Made by a program: the position numbers and the translations under genes
Origin: Hesseltinella vesiculosa
Lineage: Eukaryota; Mucoromycota; Mucoromycetes; Mucorales; Cunninghamellaceae
DNA: 64,000 nt
Direction: 5' to 3'
NCBI GenBank assembly: GCA_002104935.1
Contig: MCGT01000003.1
Location: 806,001-870,000, forward strand
Notes under the pieces: generated by a model
The model's database searches: none
Told to the model about the DNA's origin: nothing
Seen by the model: only the letters and a program-made list of their open reading frames with translations
Shown here: in pieces, positions 1 to 12,765 of the stretch
Position numbering within the stretch: the first letter of the stretch is position 1
How the letters are laid out: the number at the start of each line of letters is the position of its first letter

Positions 1-395
1 GTACGGGGCTTGGCTTGCTTTTGCTGTGATCGCTGTTGTTGTGGGCGAGATCGTTGGTTGGGTTGGTTGGATTGGTTGGGTCGGCCCGATTGCGTCTTTC
101 GTTGAGCTGGCGAGCTGGCTACGGCATCATCGAACTGACCAGGCTTGTCTTGGCGGCGTTTTTGGTTGGAACGGCGTTGCTTGTTTTCGCTTTTGGCTTT
201 CTCTCTGCGTTGAGATTGGGCAAGGAAAGCGCCAAAGACATCGTTGGCCTTGCCTTCCATGATCTTGCCACGGCCTGTGCCACCTAGACGCTGTGATAAG
301 GGAGCAGCAGCTTCAGAGCTTGTCGATTCATAACGGACAGCAAATAATGTAGGGCGAAGCTGTTGGCCCAGGCGTTGGGTATGGGATCGAAGCAT
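1..395 (-). CDS. N-terminal part of a probable mitochondrial protein, cut by the window edge
   Basis: An open frame runs from an ATG at 395 down to base 1 without a stop (131 codons seen). The first 20 or so residues are rich in Arg, Ser and Gln with no acidic residue (begins MLRSHTQRLGQQLRP), as expected for a mitochondrial presequence; a YES motif near residue 25 may mark the end of it. The rest is strongly basic and low in complexity, with many Gln, Arg, Asn and Pro. I do not recognise the family. It could continue into conserved sequence, or splice, beyond the edge. It is divergent from SPT5, with 164 bases between the two start codons. Confidence 0.6.
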   Translation of the reverse strand, partial: MLRSHTQRLGQQLRPTLFAVRYESTSSEAAAPLSQRLGGTGRGKIMEGKANDVFGAFLAQSQRREKAKSENKQRRSNQKRRQDKPGQFDDAVASSPAQRKTQSGRPNQSNQPNQRSRPQQQRSQQKQAKPR

Positions 396-559
396 GTCTA
401 AATCTAAAAAAAGTGGAAAAAAAAAAAAAAAAAGTAGGGGCTAGGGGGATGGAAAAACTGTTTTGCTCCCGGAAAGGCAAGGTCAGTCACTTTTTCAGAC
501 TCCCAAAAAAAGTGAGCTTTTCGACTTTTAGTTTTTTTTTCTTTCCCAAACCTTTTTTA
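396..559. promoter_or_regulatory. Shared intergenic promoter region between the edge gene and SPT5
   Basis: Two ATGs face away from each other across 164 bases holding an A-run (about 417-432) and T-rich tracts just upstream of the SPT5 start. No specific factor site is recognised. The promoter role is inferred only from gene orientation. Confidence 0.4.
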
Positions 560-3500
560 ATGGCTCGCAAACGTACCGGAGAAGACGTCCGAGAAGAAGA
601 GGAAGAGACGTACGATCGACGATATGACGATGAAGAAGTTGATGATGAAGAAGACGATGAAGAAGAAGTGGTAAAGCTGGAAGAAATGATTAATACGAAT
701 GGCCCTTGCTCAACCACTGGCAAACTCATTTTTATGATTAGCGTCCTAGCAAACGAAAATACAACCCTTTCATTGATGAAATGGCTGTTGTCGATGATGA
801 AGATGAAGAAGAAGATGAAGATGAAGATTATTCAAAAGAAGGCAAGTGACATAAGTAGGATGGAAAGAGATCCGTGCATACGCTGACACTTTCGTTATCG
901 CCCATGCTTTCCGATGCTTAGATGGCTTCATCGAGGAAGAATCCTCAGAACTTCCATCGGCTGCCGATATCCAACGACGACACATGGATCTGGATCGACG
1001 ACGACGAGAAGTGGAAGACATGGATGACGAAGAAGTAGCTGCCTTTTATGCAAAGAAATACGGCGGCCGCAAGAACCAAGGCTACAAGTCATCTCAAGAT
1101 GTCCCTCAGCAATTGCTCTTGCCGAGCGTCAGCGATCCTAATCTTTGGGTTGTTAAATGCAAGGTAAACCACCCCAGTGAACGAGAAAACAGACAAACTG
1201 ACTCGGCTTCCTGCAACATTTAGACTGGCAAGGAAAAGGACATTATTTTTGGCATGATGAAGCGTTACTTTGACCGCCAGTACAGCGACAACCCCCTGGA
1301 TACATTCTCGGCCTTCTCCAAGGACTCGCTCAAGGGTTATATCTACATTGAAGCCCGCCGCCAAGCCCACGTCCAGCAAGCGCTGGCCAACATCCCCTAT
1401 GTCTATCAAAGCACACTCAACCTGGTGCCAATCAAGGAAATGGTCGACACCATCAACGTTGTGCGCAAGGAAAAGGAAATCCCCGTCGGCAATTGGGTGC
1501 GTGTCAAGCGTGGGAAATATGCGGGTGACCTGGGCCAAATTCTTGAAGTGTCGGATGCACAGGACTGGGCCATTGTCAAGCTGGTACCTCGCCTCGACCT
1601 CGACAAGACCGAAGCTCCTACACCTCCCACAACCCCTGGCGACCCATCCAAGAAGGCCACCGATAGCGAACGTCCTCCTCAACGCATCTTCCACCCGGAA
1701 CGCCTGTCTAAACAGGCGAAATACAGCTTGCAACGAAAAGGAAAGTACTGGGTCTTTAACGGGGACAGCTACTACGACGGCTACCTTGAAAAGCGTCTCA
1801 AACTGGTGGCTCTGCAGACCGAAAACGTCAACCCAACCTTGGACGAAATTGCCAAATTTGCCGGCGATGATCTAAACATGGAGGACGGTGGCGAACGCAC
1901 CCTGGACCTGGCCATGCTGTCAGCCCAAGCCGTCAACGATGGCCATGCTTCAGCCATGTTCCAAAACGGTGATGTGGTGCAAGTCATTGAAGGCGATCTG
2001 ATCCACTCCACCGGTACCGTCGTCAGCATGAATGACACATCGGTCCTAGTGACCTTGAACATCGATGGCTTCAAGAAACAAGTGTCGTTCCCTCCCAAAC
2101 ACCTACGCAAGCAGTTCAAAGAAGGTGACCATGTCAAGGTCGTCAACGGTCGCTACAAGGAAGAAAGCGGTATGATCATCAATGTCAACGATAACATCGT
2201 CACTCTTTTGTCCGATGCAACCCTGCAAGAAGTCAAGGTCTTTGCCAAAGACTTGCGCGAAGCCCTCGACGTGTCCCTTGGCAAGACCACCATTGGCAAC
2301 TATGAACTGCACGATCTTGTCCAGCTCGAGTAAACCACTCAAAAAAAAAAGAAAAATTGAAAGCATGCCAACATTTCTTCTTCTTTCTTCACCTATAGCT
2401 TCCATACCGTTGGTGTCATTACAAAGGTGGAACGCAACTCGTTCAAGGTACTGACCCAAAATGGTGATGTGCGCACCATCGAGCCTCACCAAATCACACA
2501 CAAACGCGACAGTCAACGAGCCGTGGCAACCGACGCAGCCGGCAACAGTATTCGCTCGGGTGACAATGTGCTTGAGGTTGGTGGTGAAAAACGCAACTGC
2601 ATCATCCTGCATCTGTATCGCCATCTGGTCTTTTTACACTCTCGAGAAAATGCCGAAAACAACGGAGTCTGGGTGTTGCCAACCCGTCAAGTCGTCAATG
2701 TGGCTGCCCAATCAGCCCGTGGACAGGTAACAACAAAAGAAAAAAAAAATTTACGCCTTGGACCAGCCCATTCACGGCCGACCTTTTTTCTTCTTCTTCT
2801 TCTTCTTCAGCAGCAGTCCAAGGACTTGACAAAGCAACAGCCCTACGGCGCCCCCAACTTTGGCCGCGGCGGTGCAATGGACCGTGGCCGAGGACGCGGC
2901 GGTTTCTATGGCCGAGGACGTGGCGGCCGGGACAACCTGGTGGCCAAGACGGTGCGCATTACACAAGGTCCCCACAAGGGCTACGTCGGTATTGTCAAGG
3001 ATACGACAGATACCTCGGCTCGTGTGGAACTACATACCAATTGCAAGATCATCAACGTCGACAAAGCCAAGCTCATCATGCTCGATGCCCAAGGAGGTAC
3101 CATTGGCCCAGCTGTGGACGGACGATCACAGCCCAGCAACGACTTTGCTGTGCCTTCGGCTCCTCGTCGCTATGGCGATGGCTCGATGACTCCTCGTTAC
3201 AACATGTCTGGCTCCAAGACGCCGGCTTGGAACTCCAGCGCCCGCACACCCAATCCTTATGCTTCCATGGACGGCTCCAAGACGCCAGCCTGGGACGCCG
3301 GCAGCAAAACCCCCAACCCATATGCTGACGGCTCCAAGACACCCGCCTGGGACGCCGGCAGCAAAACCCCCATGTGGCAAGGCAGCTCCTCCAGCAGCGC
3401 ACGCACGCCTGGTTTCTCAAATTCCGGCAGCAAAACCCCCATGTGGAACAACCATGGCTACCAAGATCAAGCTCCTACACCTGCTGCTCATCATTTGTCG

Positions 3501-4263
3501 GCTCAAACGCCTGCGGTAAGACACTCATTCACGGGAAATTGGAACATCAGGCTGACGTTTTTTTTTTCTTTTTCACCAGGCTTCCTACACCCACGTTGCT
3601 CCATCACCTGCACCATACCCTCAAACCCCCGCAGCCAACTATGCACAAACTCCATACGATCATGCTCCCACGCCATACGACAGTGCACCCACACCTGGAG
3701 GCAACTTGATCCCCCCCACACCAGCAGCCATGTCGGCTCCTACACCTGCTGCGCACATGATGTCTGCACCTACACCCGGCGCCTACATCCCAGCTACACC
3801 GGCTGGTTTGCAAGCCCAAACACCCTATATCGCCAATGACTATGCCGAAACTCCTGCTTCGTCGCACGTCCCTACTCACAGCCAAGCCCATGGCTCCTCC
3901 AGCACCTCGAGTGATTGGCCCATTGAAGACATTGAAGTGCGTCTGGTCACCAGTGTCGGTCGTGGCAATAACGGCCAACTGGGCTCAATCATGTCAGTCA
4001 ACAAGGGCTCAAGGACTTGTACAGTGATGATGTATGATGACAGGCAGAGGTTGGACGTGCCTTTTGGCTCGATGGAACCCGTACGCCCAGCCAAGAAGGA
4101 TAGCGTCAAGATCTTCCAAGGTGAAAAGCGTGGCCAACTAGGTTCATTGATCGGTGTGGATGCTCAAGATGGTATTGTACGTGTTCAAGGTGGTGGTGGC
4201 GGCTTCCATATCATGAGCATGGCAAGCGTCGGCAAATACACTGGCAGCGAAGATGTCATGTAA
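560..4263 (+). CDS. SPT5: Transcription elongation factor SPT5
   Basis: SPT5 pairs with SPT4 as DSIF, binds RNA polymerase II and controls pausing, processivity and RNA-processing factor recruitment in the nucleus. Exons: 560-670, 742-841, 922-1163, 1224-2329, 2399-2726, 2811-3515, 3580-4263 (1091 aa, all phases agree). The order is an acidic Asp/Glu N-terminus (1-130), an NGN domain (about 143-235, starting NLWVVKCK), several KOW domains including VFLHSRENAENNGV, an RG-rich linker, a C-terminal repeat region with GSKTPAW-type units and, after the last intron, APTP-type units, then a final KOW. The TP-containing units resemble the fission-yeast SPT5 repeats phosphorylated by CDK9. Intron 2 begins with GC (842). 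Length is close to other fungal SPT5 proteins. The start is the first ATG leading into the acidic region. Confidence 0.95.
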
Positions 4264-4920
4264 AAAAAAAAAAAAAAAAAAAAAAACCCCAACACCTCAA
4301 TTTCCCCCATTCCTCTCCCTCTCAGTTCATTCATTAGATTTTAGCCTGTTTGCCTTGATCTTTTTTTTTTTTTCATTTCCTCTGTTTCCTCATTGCAAAA
4401 AAAAATTAAAGGTGATTGATTGACGTGATGAAGATGATCAGGGACAGGAAGGAAACCCAATAATAAAATAGCTGGGATTCAATCTGGGAGAACTTCGTTG
4501 TCTGAGGACCAAGCGTGAAAAAAAAAATTCATTTTTCATACCAACGATAGCAATTAGTGCAAGCTGCAAGTTAGCAAAGAAGGAGCTCAAGGCATGTTTA
4601 CGCCCATCTATTTTTATTTGACCAGCTTTGGCCCTTATGATATCATGACAATTGGAAGCATCGCTTCCAGCCACCAAACAAAGCAATGGCCCTCGCTACA
4701 ATTGACCGCCAACTCTTGAATGAATGGTACGACCGAAGACTCCTCATTGGTCAATTGGCCCTTTCCCTGCAGATTGGCATGAGTCAATTCAAAGACAGTC
4801 GTGTTTTTTGGTTTGTGCCGCTAAAAATAGAAACTTGCCCTTTTTCACCTCATTTTCCTCGTTCCCTTTTTGCTTTTTGTTTTTATTTTTCCTCTTGTTC
4901 TATTTTTTTTTTTTGGATCC
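4264..4920. other. Intergenic region between SPT5 and the Q-rich gene
   Basis: This 657-base gap begins with an A-run of about 24 bases right after the SPT5 stop and has further T and A tracts. A short open frame from 4686 shows no family and no splice link to the next gene. The T-rich end (4896-4914) directly precedes the next ATG. Nothing else is seen. Confidence 0.5.
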
Positions 4921-7007
4921 ATGTCTGTTGATAACATCACCGTTAGCCTCTCAAGGTTGGCCCTGGCAAAAGCTATCAAAACTCCTGACGCGGAAGAAGA
5001 CGTAGGCGAGCCATGGATCAACAGCGTGATCTTCCACCAGTCGCATATTTCTCCTGACATGCTTGAAGCCATGGTCAACCCTCGATCGCAACAGCGCAGG
5101 CACCGACAACGTGGTCGTCCTGATCAGCAACGTCATTCACAAATGCCCTCCTCTCGCCAGCCAAAACCACGTGGTACTCATTCTTTGGAGCCAAGATCCC
5201 ACCCTACGTTACCAAAAGATCACCCCCATCGATTGTCCATGCCTTTGCAACAGCAACAAAAGCAATACCAACGAAACTTTAGTCGTTCTTCTGAATTACT
5301 TGGTAAGAACCTCACAACCCCCCCTTCTTTTTTTAATTTTAATTTTAATCCACTGTACAGGTCAAATGAAAGAACCCGACCAGCCTAACAGACCTCGTAC
5401 TGCCTCTGGTAACCGCATGACCAAAAAAGCCCAGTTTGCCTCGGATGATGAAGATAGCCATGAAGAAGAAGAATCGGAAGAAGAAAGCTCGGAAGATGAA
5501 CATTTCTTACCTCCCTCCAGACCGACCCTGGCCACACGATCCATGTCACCATCCACCGCCTCCTCACGACCCTCCTCCTCTGCACCTTCCCCTCCTCGCC
5601 CTTCATCTGACGCCCGATCGTCGCCTTTAGCCCAGCCTCTCTCAAGCGATAAGAACAAGCACAAGAAGACGGTTCCTCTGGCCAGCGAAGATGAAAGTGA
5701 CCAAGACGACGAACAATCAAGCTCAGACGAATCCGATGCCGAACCCCCTGTCGTGATGGAAGCACTCAAAGGTAAGAGATAAAAAAAAAAAAAAGTGATG
5801 GTATTACACACACTGGACAAATGCTCATGAATATTACTATTCTTATGATTATTATTATGTGCCATTGATGGCGATAGATGAAGCTGACGCACGTACCCAA
5901 GCTCGCCGTATGTCGACGCTGCGCCAACTGGAACGAGGCACAAGTGTGCACAAGAGATCTCGGTCGTTGGGTGCAATGGACAAAATCTATACAGCAGATG
6001 TAGCCCTGGAAAATGGTTTGGTTATGACCGATGCTGCGACATCACCTGTTGCTGATCAAGGCGGCGAGGACATGTCACAATGGCACCGTACCATTATGGA
6101 TGCTTTGCAAGATCCTGACGAAGCAGCTGCAGTGACGACGGCCTCTGGCAACGATCAGCTGAACAACGATGTGCATGTCGAACCATCTCCATCGTCGTCG
6201 GCCAGTCGACCAGGTTCACGTGCTCGACGCAATACCCTGGGCCAGACGGACATGCTATATTACACTCAGCAGCAGCAGCTTCAGGTTCTGCAGCAGCAAC
6301 AAATGGCCCAGATCCAGCAGTACCAGCAAGTAGCCTGGCAACAACAACAGCAGTGGATGGCTGCGCAGGCAGTGCAGCAGCAAGCTGCTCTCATGCAAGC
6401 CTACCAAGTCCAGCAGCAACAGCAACAGCAGCAATACCGTCACCAAGCACCCCAGCCTTCTTCATCGCGATCTGCTAATCGGTTGTCGGCTATGGATCTA
6501 CTGAACCAATTTGAACAAGAGAAAGCCGCCAAGTTGCCTGCCCGACGCAACAAGCACAAAATCGACCCCTCCAAAGCCCATATCGAAGGTTTGCTCGGCA
6601 ATGTCAAGGACCAAGGGCAATATACCATTAGCTTTCAACAGCAGCAGCAAGCCGTCAAGGACCGTGCTGACCGTAAATATGCTCGTCCTTACACCAGCAA
6701 TGCCAACTACTCCAGCATGCCTCAACGAAGCACCACGCCCAACAACAACAATCGCCGATCCATGGCTTCTAGCATGATGTTGGGTCCCGGTCGTACCATG
6801 GTCCGAAGCGAAAGTTCACCCAATCAACTCAACCCAACCCTTCAACATCACCCCCAGCAACATAGCCAAAGCATGTATCTGGACCCTACCATGGCTGCCT
6901 CGTCTTCAGCCTCCAATTTGAACCTCCATCGCTTGACCGCAAGCAAAAGCACAGGCCGTCCTGTCAGTTCCATGATGATGCGTCCTCATAGCTCCGTAGA
7001 TCTCTAG
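4921..7007 (+). CDS. Glutamine-rich, Ser/acidic low-complexity protein of unknown function
   Basis: Exons 4921-5302, 5361-5771 and 5878-7007 join in frame to 640 aa. I do not recognise the family. Residues 1-50 look ordered (SLSRLALAKAIKTPDAEED). Then come an Arg/Gln/Pro-rich part, an acidic Ser/Glu/Asp stretch (about 145-260) with many casein-kinase-2-like sites, a possible helical segment (MSTLRQLERG) and a Gln-rich block (about 385-450) encoded mainly by CAG/CAA. After that, a better-ordered stretch includes AMDLLNQFEQEKAAKLPARR. The C-terminus is Ser/Met/Asn rich. Poly-Q with acidic tracts would suit a nuclear or condensate-forming regulator, but that is only inference. The two internal introns carry T- and A-runs typical of the window. 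Confidence 0.75.
6270..6435 (+). repeat. CAG/CAA-rich coding microsatellite (poly-Gln)
   Basis: Imperfect CAG and CAA triplets inside the preceding gene encode Gln runs interrupted by Met, Ala, Trp and Tyr. The mix of CAG and CAA argues for selection on Gln content rather than a recent pure-triplet expansion. Confidence 0.7.
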
Positions 7008-7260
7008 ATGATATACCACCCTTTCATTTTTTTTCCTTTACTTGTGTGATAGCGCACTTGCAGTAATTCCCTCTTCATTCATCCATTTTGAAATAACTTT
7101 TTTTTTTTCATGACATGAGGATTTTTTTTTATTTTTCATTGACAAGGCAGCAACAAGGGTAGAGAAAAAATCAAGGGAAAGACATGCAAAGGGGGGATTG
7201 AATAATTAATCAAAGAGATACAGTAAAAGAAGAACGGTAGCGGGAAGTGAGAATTCATGG

Positions 7261-10037
7261 TTATGGTGAATAGGTACCTGCCACCATACATAGATTCTTT
7301 TGTGTATATTTTACAGTGTAGACAGGCATTAGCTTGGTGGGCAGAACGGAGAGCTGGTCACGACTACAATCGAGGACGAGAGAAAATAAAAAGGGGGGGC
7401 AGGTGAGTTGAGTAAGTAATATCAAGTCCATGGTCATTGTTTTTACCTTTCCACAACTTTGCTCTTGTCATCCAGCTTCTTGTCTTTCTTGCCTTTGCGC
7501 TGGGCTTCTTCCATGCGTATCCTTTTGTTGCTGGAGCTGCTGCCAGCATTGCTGCCATTGGGATTGTTGCTGCGAGACGACGATCCAGAGGCAGAGCCGG
7601 CACCGCTGCCGATGGTTGCGTTGGATGAAGCGGACGAACCCGAGACATCCTTGTTGACGTCCCACACACGCACTGTGCAATCAGCCCCTCCTGACACCAG
7701 TACATGACTGTCAGAGCTGAAGTCGAGCGAGTACACATAGTCTTGGTGACCAACCATGGTTTTCATGCGTCGCCCTGAGCCGAGGTCCCATAGTTGAATT
7801 GTCCGGTCTGCCCCTGTGGATAAGTCGAGTTAAGTCATTGCCCCCCCCGGCATTCTTTCCATCTTTACCTGCGGTAGCCAGGAGTCGTCCATTTGGTGAA
7901 ATAGCCACGGTTTTGACAGCACCCGTATGACCTGTGAACACGCGCACGCAGGTGCCTCGTTGCACATCCCACAGCCGCGCCGTCTTGTCGCTTGAGCCCG
8001 TCACCAAATATTTTGAGTTGGGATGGAACTTGACCGTCTGCGAAAAAAAAAAAAAAAAAAAAAAAGGTTGAGCACACATATCCTACACTCTTCATTTCAG
8101 CTTACGTCGACATCGGATAGATGGCCAGCGAAAATGCGCAAGGGGTTGGTGTGGTCACATGACCAGAGCCGGGCAGTTCGATCGTGGGAGGCAGTAGCAA
8201 AATAAAAACCAAATGGGCCAACATCGACGTCCCACACCGGGTAATTGTGACTCTTGTACACCACGTCGTTTGTCCACGAGTTCAAATTCCATAGCCGAGC
8301 TGTGTGATCTTGTGAGCAGGTGATCATGAATTGATTGTCATGATTGAAACTGGCACCATACACTGGGCCAGCATGCCCCACGAGCCTGGCATAGTTGGTG
8401 CCTGCAAAAAAAAAAAAAAGAAAAAAGTGAGACTTCCTTGGTGTGAATAGCCGCGGCAAGCAGGGCAGACTTACCTGGTTTGCTTTGTATTGATTCATTG
8501 CTCAGGCTCCATACCTTGACGGTAGAATCGTCAAAGCCACCGGCAACCAGAGAAGTGTCTTGTGAAAAGGAGAGGCAGTTGAGGCTGTCATGGGTATTGT
8601 AGAATGTGTAGGAACACACACTTGGTAAAGACACAGACCCAGCCGACACGCGTTTTCTAAGTTGCTTGAGGGACTCCAATTCGGCTTCCACTCGTTCTCT
8701 ATCCCTAAATAGGATAACATAATACAACAGAGTCAATCGAGTAGAAGAGATGATAAGGTTGAATTTACATTGGGGACATGGACATATCTGATAATGATGG
8801 CCCATCCAAACTCATTTCTTGCTTGACCACCGTGCCATCCACCAACATCTAAAATGGGGATGAAAAATGATGGTGAGCACTGTTGTGATGACATCAATAA
8901 AACCAGCCGATTGTCACTTGCATCGTCATCATCTTCCTCATTTTTCAGTTTTGCGTTCTCCAATCCGTTGTCCAAGATGCCAATGCAATTTGCCTCGGAT
9001 CCGCCTGCGGATTTGTCGTGCAACACTAAAAGAGAGCCGCGTCAATCTTGGGTTGCGGCCAAACGATGTGGTTTACCTTGAATCGAGAGGTACTGAGTGG
9101 CGATAAAAATCAACGGGTTCCACATTGTTTCTTGGATATAGTTGACAAAGAGCTCGTGTGGGATAGCTGTCATGGAGATATGGTACTTGTTCCGTCTATA
9201 CTTTTGCGCCAGGGCATGGTCTTGTAGCTGGGATGCCGAGATCTGGGCAAATTCGTCCAATTCTTGGTCATGCTGCTCGTTGCATCGGTGTTCTTGTGCA
9301 TGCTGCTCCAACAATGCCTTGGCTAGATATTCCCCACACCATCACGTTAAATTAAAAATGAGGGACCTGTCAAAAACCAGAAAGAGATCCTTTTTTTTTT
9401 TTTTTACCTTGATCTGGTAACTCGGCTGCTACCAAATCCAAAAAACAATGAACAAGGATAGGATACAATACGAGACGTAACTCGGCCTGGTTTGAAAAAA
9501 AAAAAAAAAAATGAAGTAAGCTTGATAGAAACAATGAGAGGGACCTGTGTTTTTTACCTTATATTCTTCCAGGCCACGCAGCACCCAGTTTCTTAACGCA
9601 GTGTATTGGTTCAAGTACGCGTTGGGATCCAAGAGATCTTGAGGCTGATCGTGTTGGACAATATGCTGAAGGATGGAGTTGGTATGAGTAGGACGTTCGG
9701 CCAGTTTTGTCTTGAGGTACTGAATCAGTTGAGTCATGGTGATGGTGTTGCCTTGGGCATCATGTAAATAAGCCAAATCTTTCTTCTGGTACCCTTTCCG
9801 TTCGAAATAGGCCGATACTAGGTTTTGGAGATCTTGTGATGAGGGTAAGGATGGCTCAGGCATGGAGGTGGATGGAGATGACAGGAATGGCTGTTGCTGG
9901 TTGGACGGATTCATCGCCATGGGGGTCGAGTGTGGTGGATTGCTATTGACGCTGGTCGATCCCAGCAAGTTGCTCATAAAGATACCTAAGTTGTTGTTCA
10001 TATTGTTTACACTTGGTTGGAAAGGTGTACCAACCAT
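7261..10037 (-). CDS. TAF5: TFIID subunit TAF5 (LisH, NTD2, WD40)
   Basis: TAF5 is a scaffold subunit of TFIID and, in many fungi, SAGA. Ten exons, 5' to 3': 10037-9558, 9486-9408, 9322-9077, 9025-8922, 8848-8769, 8704-8475, 8401-8106, 8037-7869, 7813-7447, 7363-7261 (717 aa, phases consistent). Seen in order: a low-complexity Asn/Pro/Ser start, a LisH motif (about 55-95), the NTD2 helical domain (about 110-265, including PHELFVNYIQETMWNPL), an acidic linker, then about six WD repeats from residue 355 with WD-type endings such as SQDHTARLW and SSDKTARLWDV. A Ser/Gly/Asn-rich insertion interrupts the end. The short last exon gives a tail close to the conserved metazoan TAF5 C-terminus (LPTKLMPV...AGTYSP). 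Intron 4 has a GC donor (8921). A GTG upstream of the ATG at 10037 is ignored. Confidence 0.95.
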
Positions 10038-10290
10038 ACTATTAAAAAGACTCACAACACAAGAATGTTAAGCAATAAAAGAAAAAGATTGGCAGCGAAA
10101 AACAAGTTGCAAAAAGGCAAAAAAGGGAGCCAGTGAAGGGAAGAAAAAATAAAAAGTGGGCTGCTCTTTTTTTTTTTTTTTTGGCTTGCCTGATACATGC
10201 AACATGCCTGTTGTCTTTACAGATTTATTGTAATGCTTCCTTTTTTTTTTTTGTCTATGCTTGAATGTATTATAAAACAAAGAGTCTACT

Positions 10291-12765
10291 CTAAACTTTA
10301 GGCTCAGGCGGCGATGGGCTTGAGCTTTCACTTGTACTTGGGCTATCAGGACCTTCGATCTGAAGAAAAATAATATGAGATACAGGAGGATAATGCAAGT
10401 TGTTGATGCTTACCTTCTTGCGAACATACTCATCATAGATCGTATCAGAATCAGGGAAAGGTCGTACCCCAATCAATTGCTCCATGTCCGCGCGAGTGAT
10501 GACTTCCTTTTCCAGCAACAGCTTGGCTACCTTTTCCACTTCAGGCTTCTTCTCCGTCAGCAGTTTCACAGTGCGTTCATAGGCCACACTGATAAGCTTG
10601 CGGGCTTCCTCATCAATGATCGAGCCGGTTTGTTCGCTGTAAGGCTTCTGGAATTGCTGATCTTGCTGTGGGTCGTAGAACGAGATGGGCCCAACGACGG
10701 GGTTCATACCATACGTTGTCACCTGCGCATAGGCCATCTTGGTCACCTTTTGTAAATCGTCCTGAGCGCCAGTGGTGATGGACCCAAAGAAGATCGATTC
10801 GCTGATGCGACCACCCAAGGTCATGGACATACGATCGAGCAATTGATTATCCGAGTATAGATATTGGTCCTTGGGCAAATACTGAGCATAGCCAAGAGCT
10901 GCAGAGCCTCGAGGGATGATGGACACTGGGAGAAAAATGAAAAAAAAAAAAAGTGAGTCGGTTGCTGGCAAATCCAGCTCTTGCGTCTTTCCATTACCTT
11001 TTAGTAAAGGATCGGCATATTGGAGATACCAACCAGCCACGGCATGACCAGCTTCGTGATAAGCAACAATTTTCTTTTCTTGAGGGGACAGGATTTGCGA
11101 CTTTTTCTCCAAACCTCCAATCACTCGCTCTATGGCCTTTTCAAAGTCATCGTTGGTGACGGCATCCTTTTGGTTGCGCGCAGCGATCAAGGCAGCCTCA
11201 TTGCACACGTTGTGGATATCGGCACCAGAGAACCCTGGGGTCAGAGCGGCCAGCTTCTTGGACAAGGCTTCGACGTCCTCGTTGGTCTTGATTGGCTTGA
11301 GATGCACCTTGAAGATCTGGGCTCGACCGCTGATGTCAGGACGGTCCACATGGATATGACGATCGAATCGACCGGGTCGTAGCAAGGCCGGGTCCAGTAC
11401 ATCCTGGCGATTGGTGCCTGCCAACACAACAACATGGTCATCGGAGCTGAAACCGTCCATCTCGACAAGCAATTGATTCAGAGTGCTTTCACGTTCGTCA
11501 TTGCCGCCCATCTGGCCTCCTTTGCCACGTGTCTTGCCAATAGCGTCGATTTCGTCGATAAAGATAATACAAGGAGCATTCTTCTTGGCTGTCGCAAACA
11601 GGTCACGCACACGGGAAGGGCCCACACCGACAAACATTTCGACAAATTCAGAACCAGACACGCTGAAGAATGGCACCCCAGCTTCGCCTGCCGTTGCCTT
11701 GGCAAGCAGCGTCTTCCCCGTACCAGGAGGGCCTGACAAGGAACAAGAAGAAGAAGAAATGAGGGTTTGCGACATCGCTTTTTAAAGCCACTCACCAGAG
11801 AGGATGGCACCCTTTGGGATGCTTGCACCTAAACGCTCATATGCAGCAGGATGTTTGAGGAACTTGACGAATTCCATGATTTCTTCCTTGGCCTCATCCG
11901 CCCCAGCCACGTCTTTGAAGGTGACCTTGATGTCGGATTCACGATTGAACATACGAGCCTTGCTTTTGCCGATGCCAAATATACCGCCGCCAGGGCCACC
12001 CATGCCGCCTGCGCCGCGTCTTGCCATGTACATGAACACACCAATGAGCATCAGGGTGGGAGCAAACTGTAAAAAGGTACCAAGGACGCTGATGGTATCG
12101 TGGTAGCTTACAGGGATGCGCTCGCTTGCAGGGATCTCCAATTCGTCCTGGGCTTCCTTGACTTGGCGTTCAAAGGCATCGACGGAACCAATGCTGAAAT
12201 AAAAGACAGCATGGCTATTGGCTCCCGCCGCACTGGCCTCCGGCCGGAGATAGACTCGCACACGATTCCTATTGAGCACTTCCAGGTGGTCGACCAAACC
12301 CTTGTCTAAGAACAACACTCGGAAGGACTGCCACGTCAGCTCCCGTAGGTTCTCTGGAGGCGTCAACAAGCTGTACAGGGCCAAACTGCCCAAGGCTGTC
12401 GTCCAGAGCAGACGTTGGTTGATATCGGGTGGCATGTTGCTGCCTTGATTGCCACCATTACCAGGGCCACTGTTGGACGATCGCGGGGGTTTTGGAATGC
12501 TGTCCGTTGTCTTTTGCCGTTGCTGTTCAGCCGCTCGATCGGCCCATGAGGGATCAGGTTGCTTTTTGTTACCCTTTTTGTCAAAGAAGCGCTCGAATCC
12601 TTTGGGAATGTTCAAAGGTTCTTCAGACGACGCAGGCTGCTTTGGTGGTTTGTCGCTGGGCGGTGAAGTGAACGGACGCCGCTGACGTACAAGTACTCGC
12701 TGAGGCCGGGCACTTGCCAAATGCCTGAAGCAGCCCGATTTGCTTTGCATGGACCGTAAAAACAT
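10291..12765 (-). CDS. Mitochondrial m-AAA metalloprotease (AFG3/YTA12 type)
   Basis: An ATP-dependent zinc protease of the mitochondrial inner membrane that degrades misfolded membrane proteins and processes some precursors. Exons 12765-11796, 11732-10998, 10925-10414, 10359-10291; 761 aa. An Arg-rich presequence ([11 protein letters not shown]) leads into a basic linker, a first membrane segment near residue 120, the FtsH-extracellular domain, and a second segment ([14 protein letters not shown]). The AAA module follows: Walker A GPPGTGKT is split by intron 1, Walker B is CIIFIDEID. The peptidase domain has the zinc motif HEAGH. Length and domain order match AFG3L2/Yta10/Yta12; I cannot decide which paralogue it is. 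A 45-base GT...AG stretch in exon 1 (12067-12111) is coding, because its translation aligns with the family. Confidence 0.95.

Noticed and set aside
4686..4931. Open frame with an ATG upstream of the Q-rich gene
   Set aside because: No family resemblance and no in-phase splice to the next gene; it ends in T-rich promoter-like sequence.
10038..10055. GTG upstream of the TAF5 ATG as a start codon
   Set aside because: Eukaryotic translation starts at ATG; the GTGAGT there is too close to any acceptor to be a real intron donor (17 bases).
12067..12111. A 45-base GTAAGC...TTTACAG stretch inside exon 1 of the m-AAA protease that looks like an intron
   Set aside because: It is open in frame and its translation ([14 protein letters not shown]) aligns with the conserved segment before the second membrane span; removing it would shorten a conserved region.
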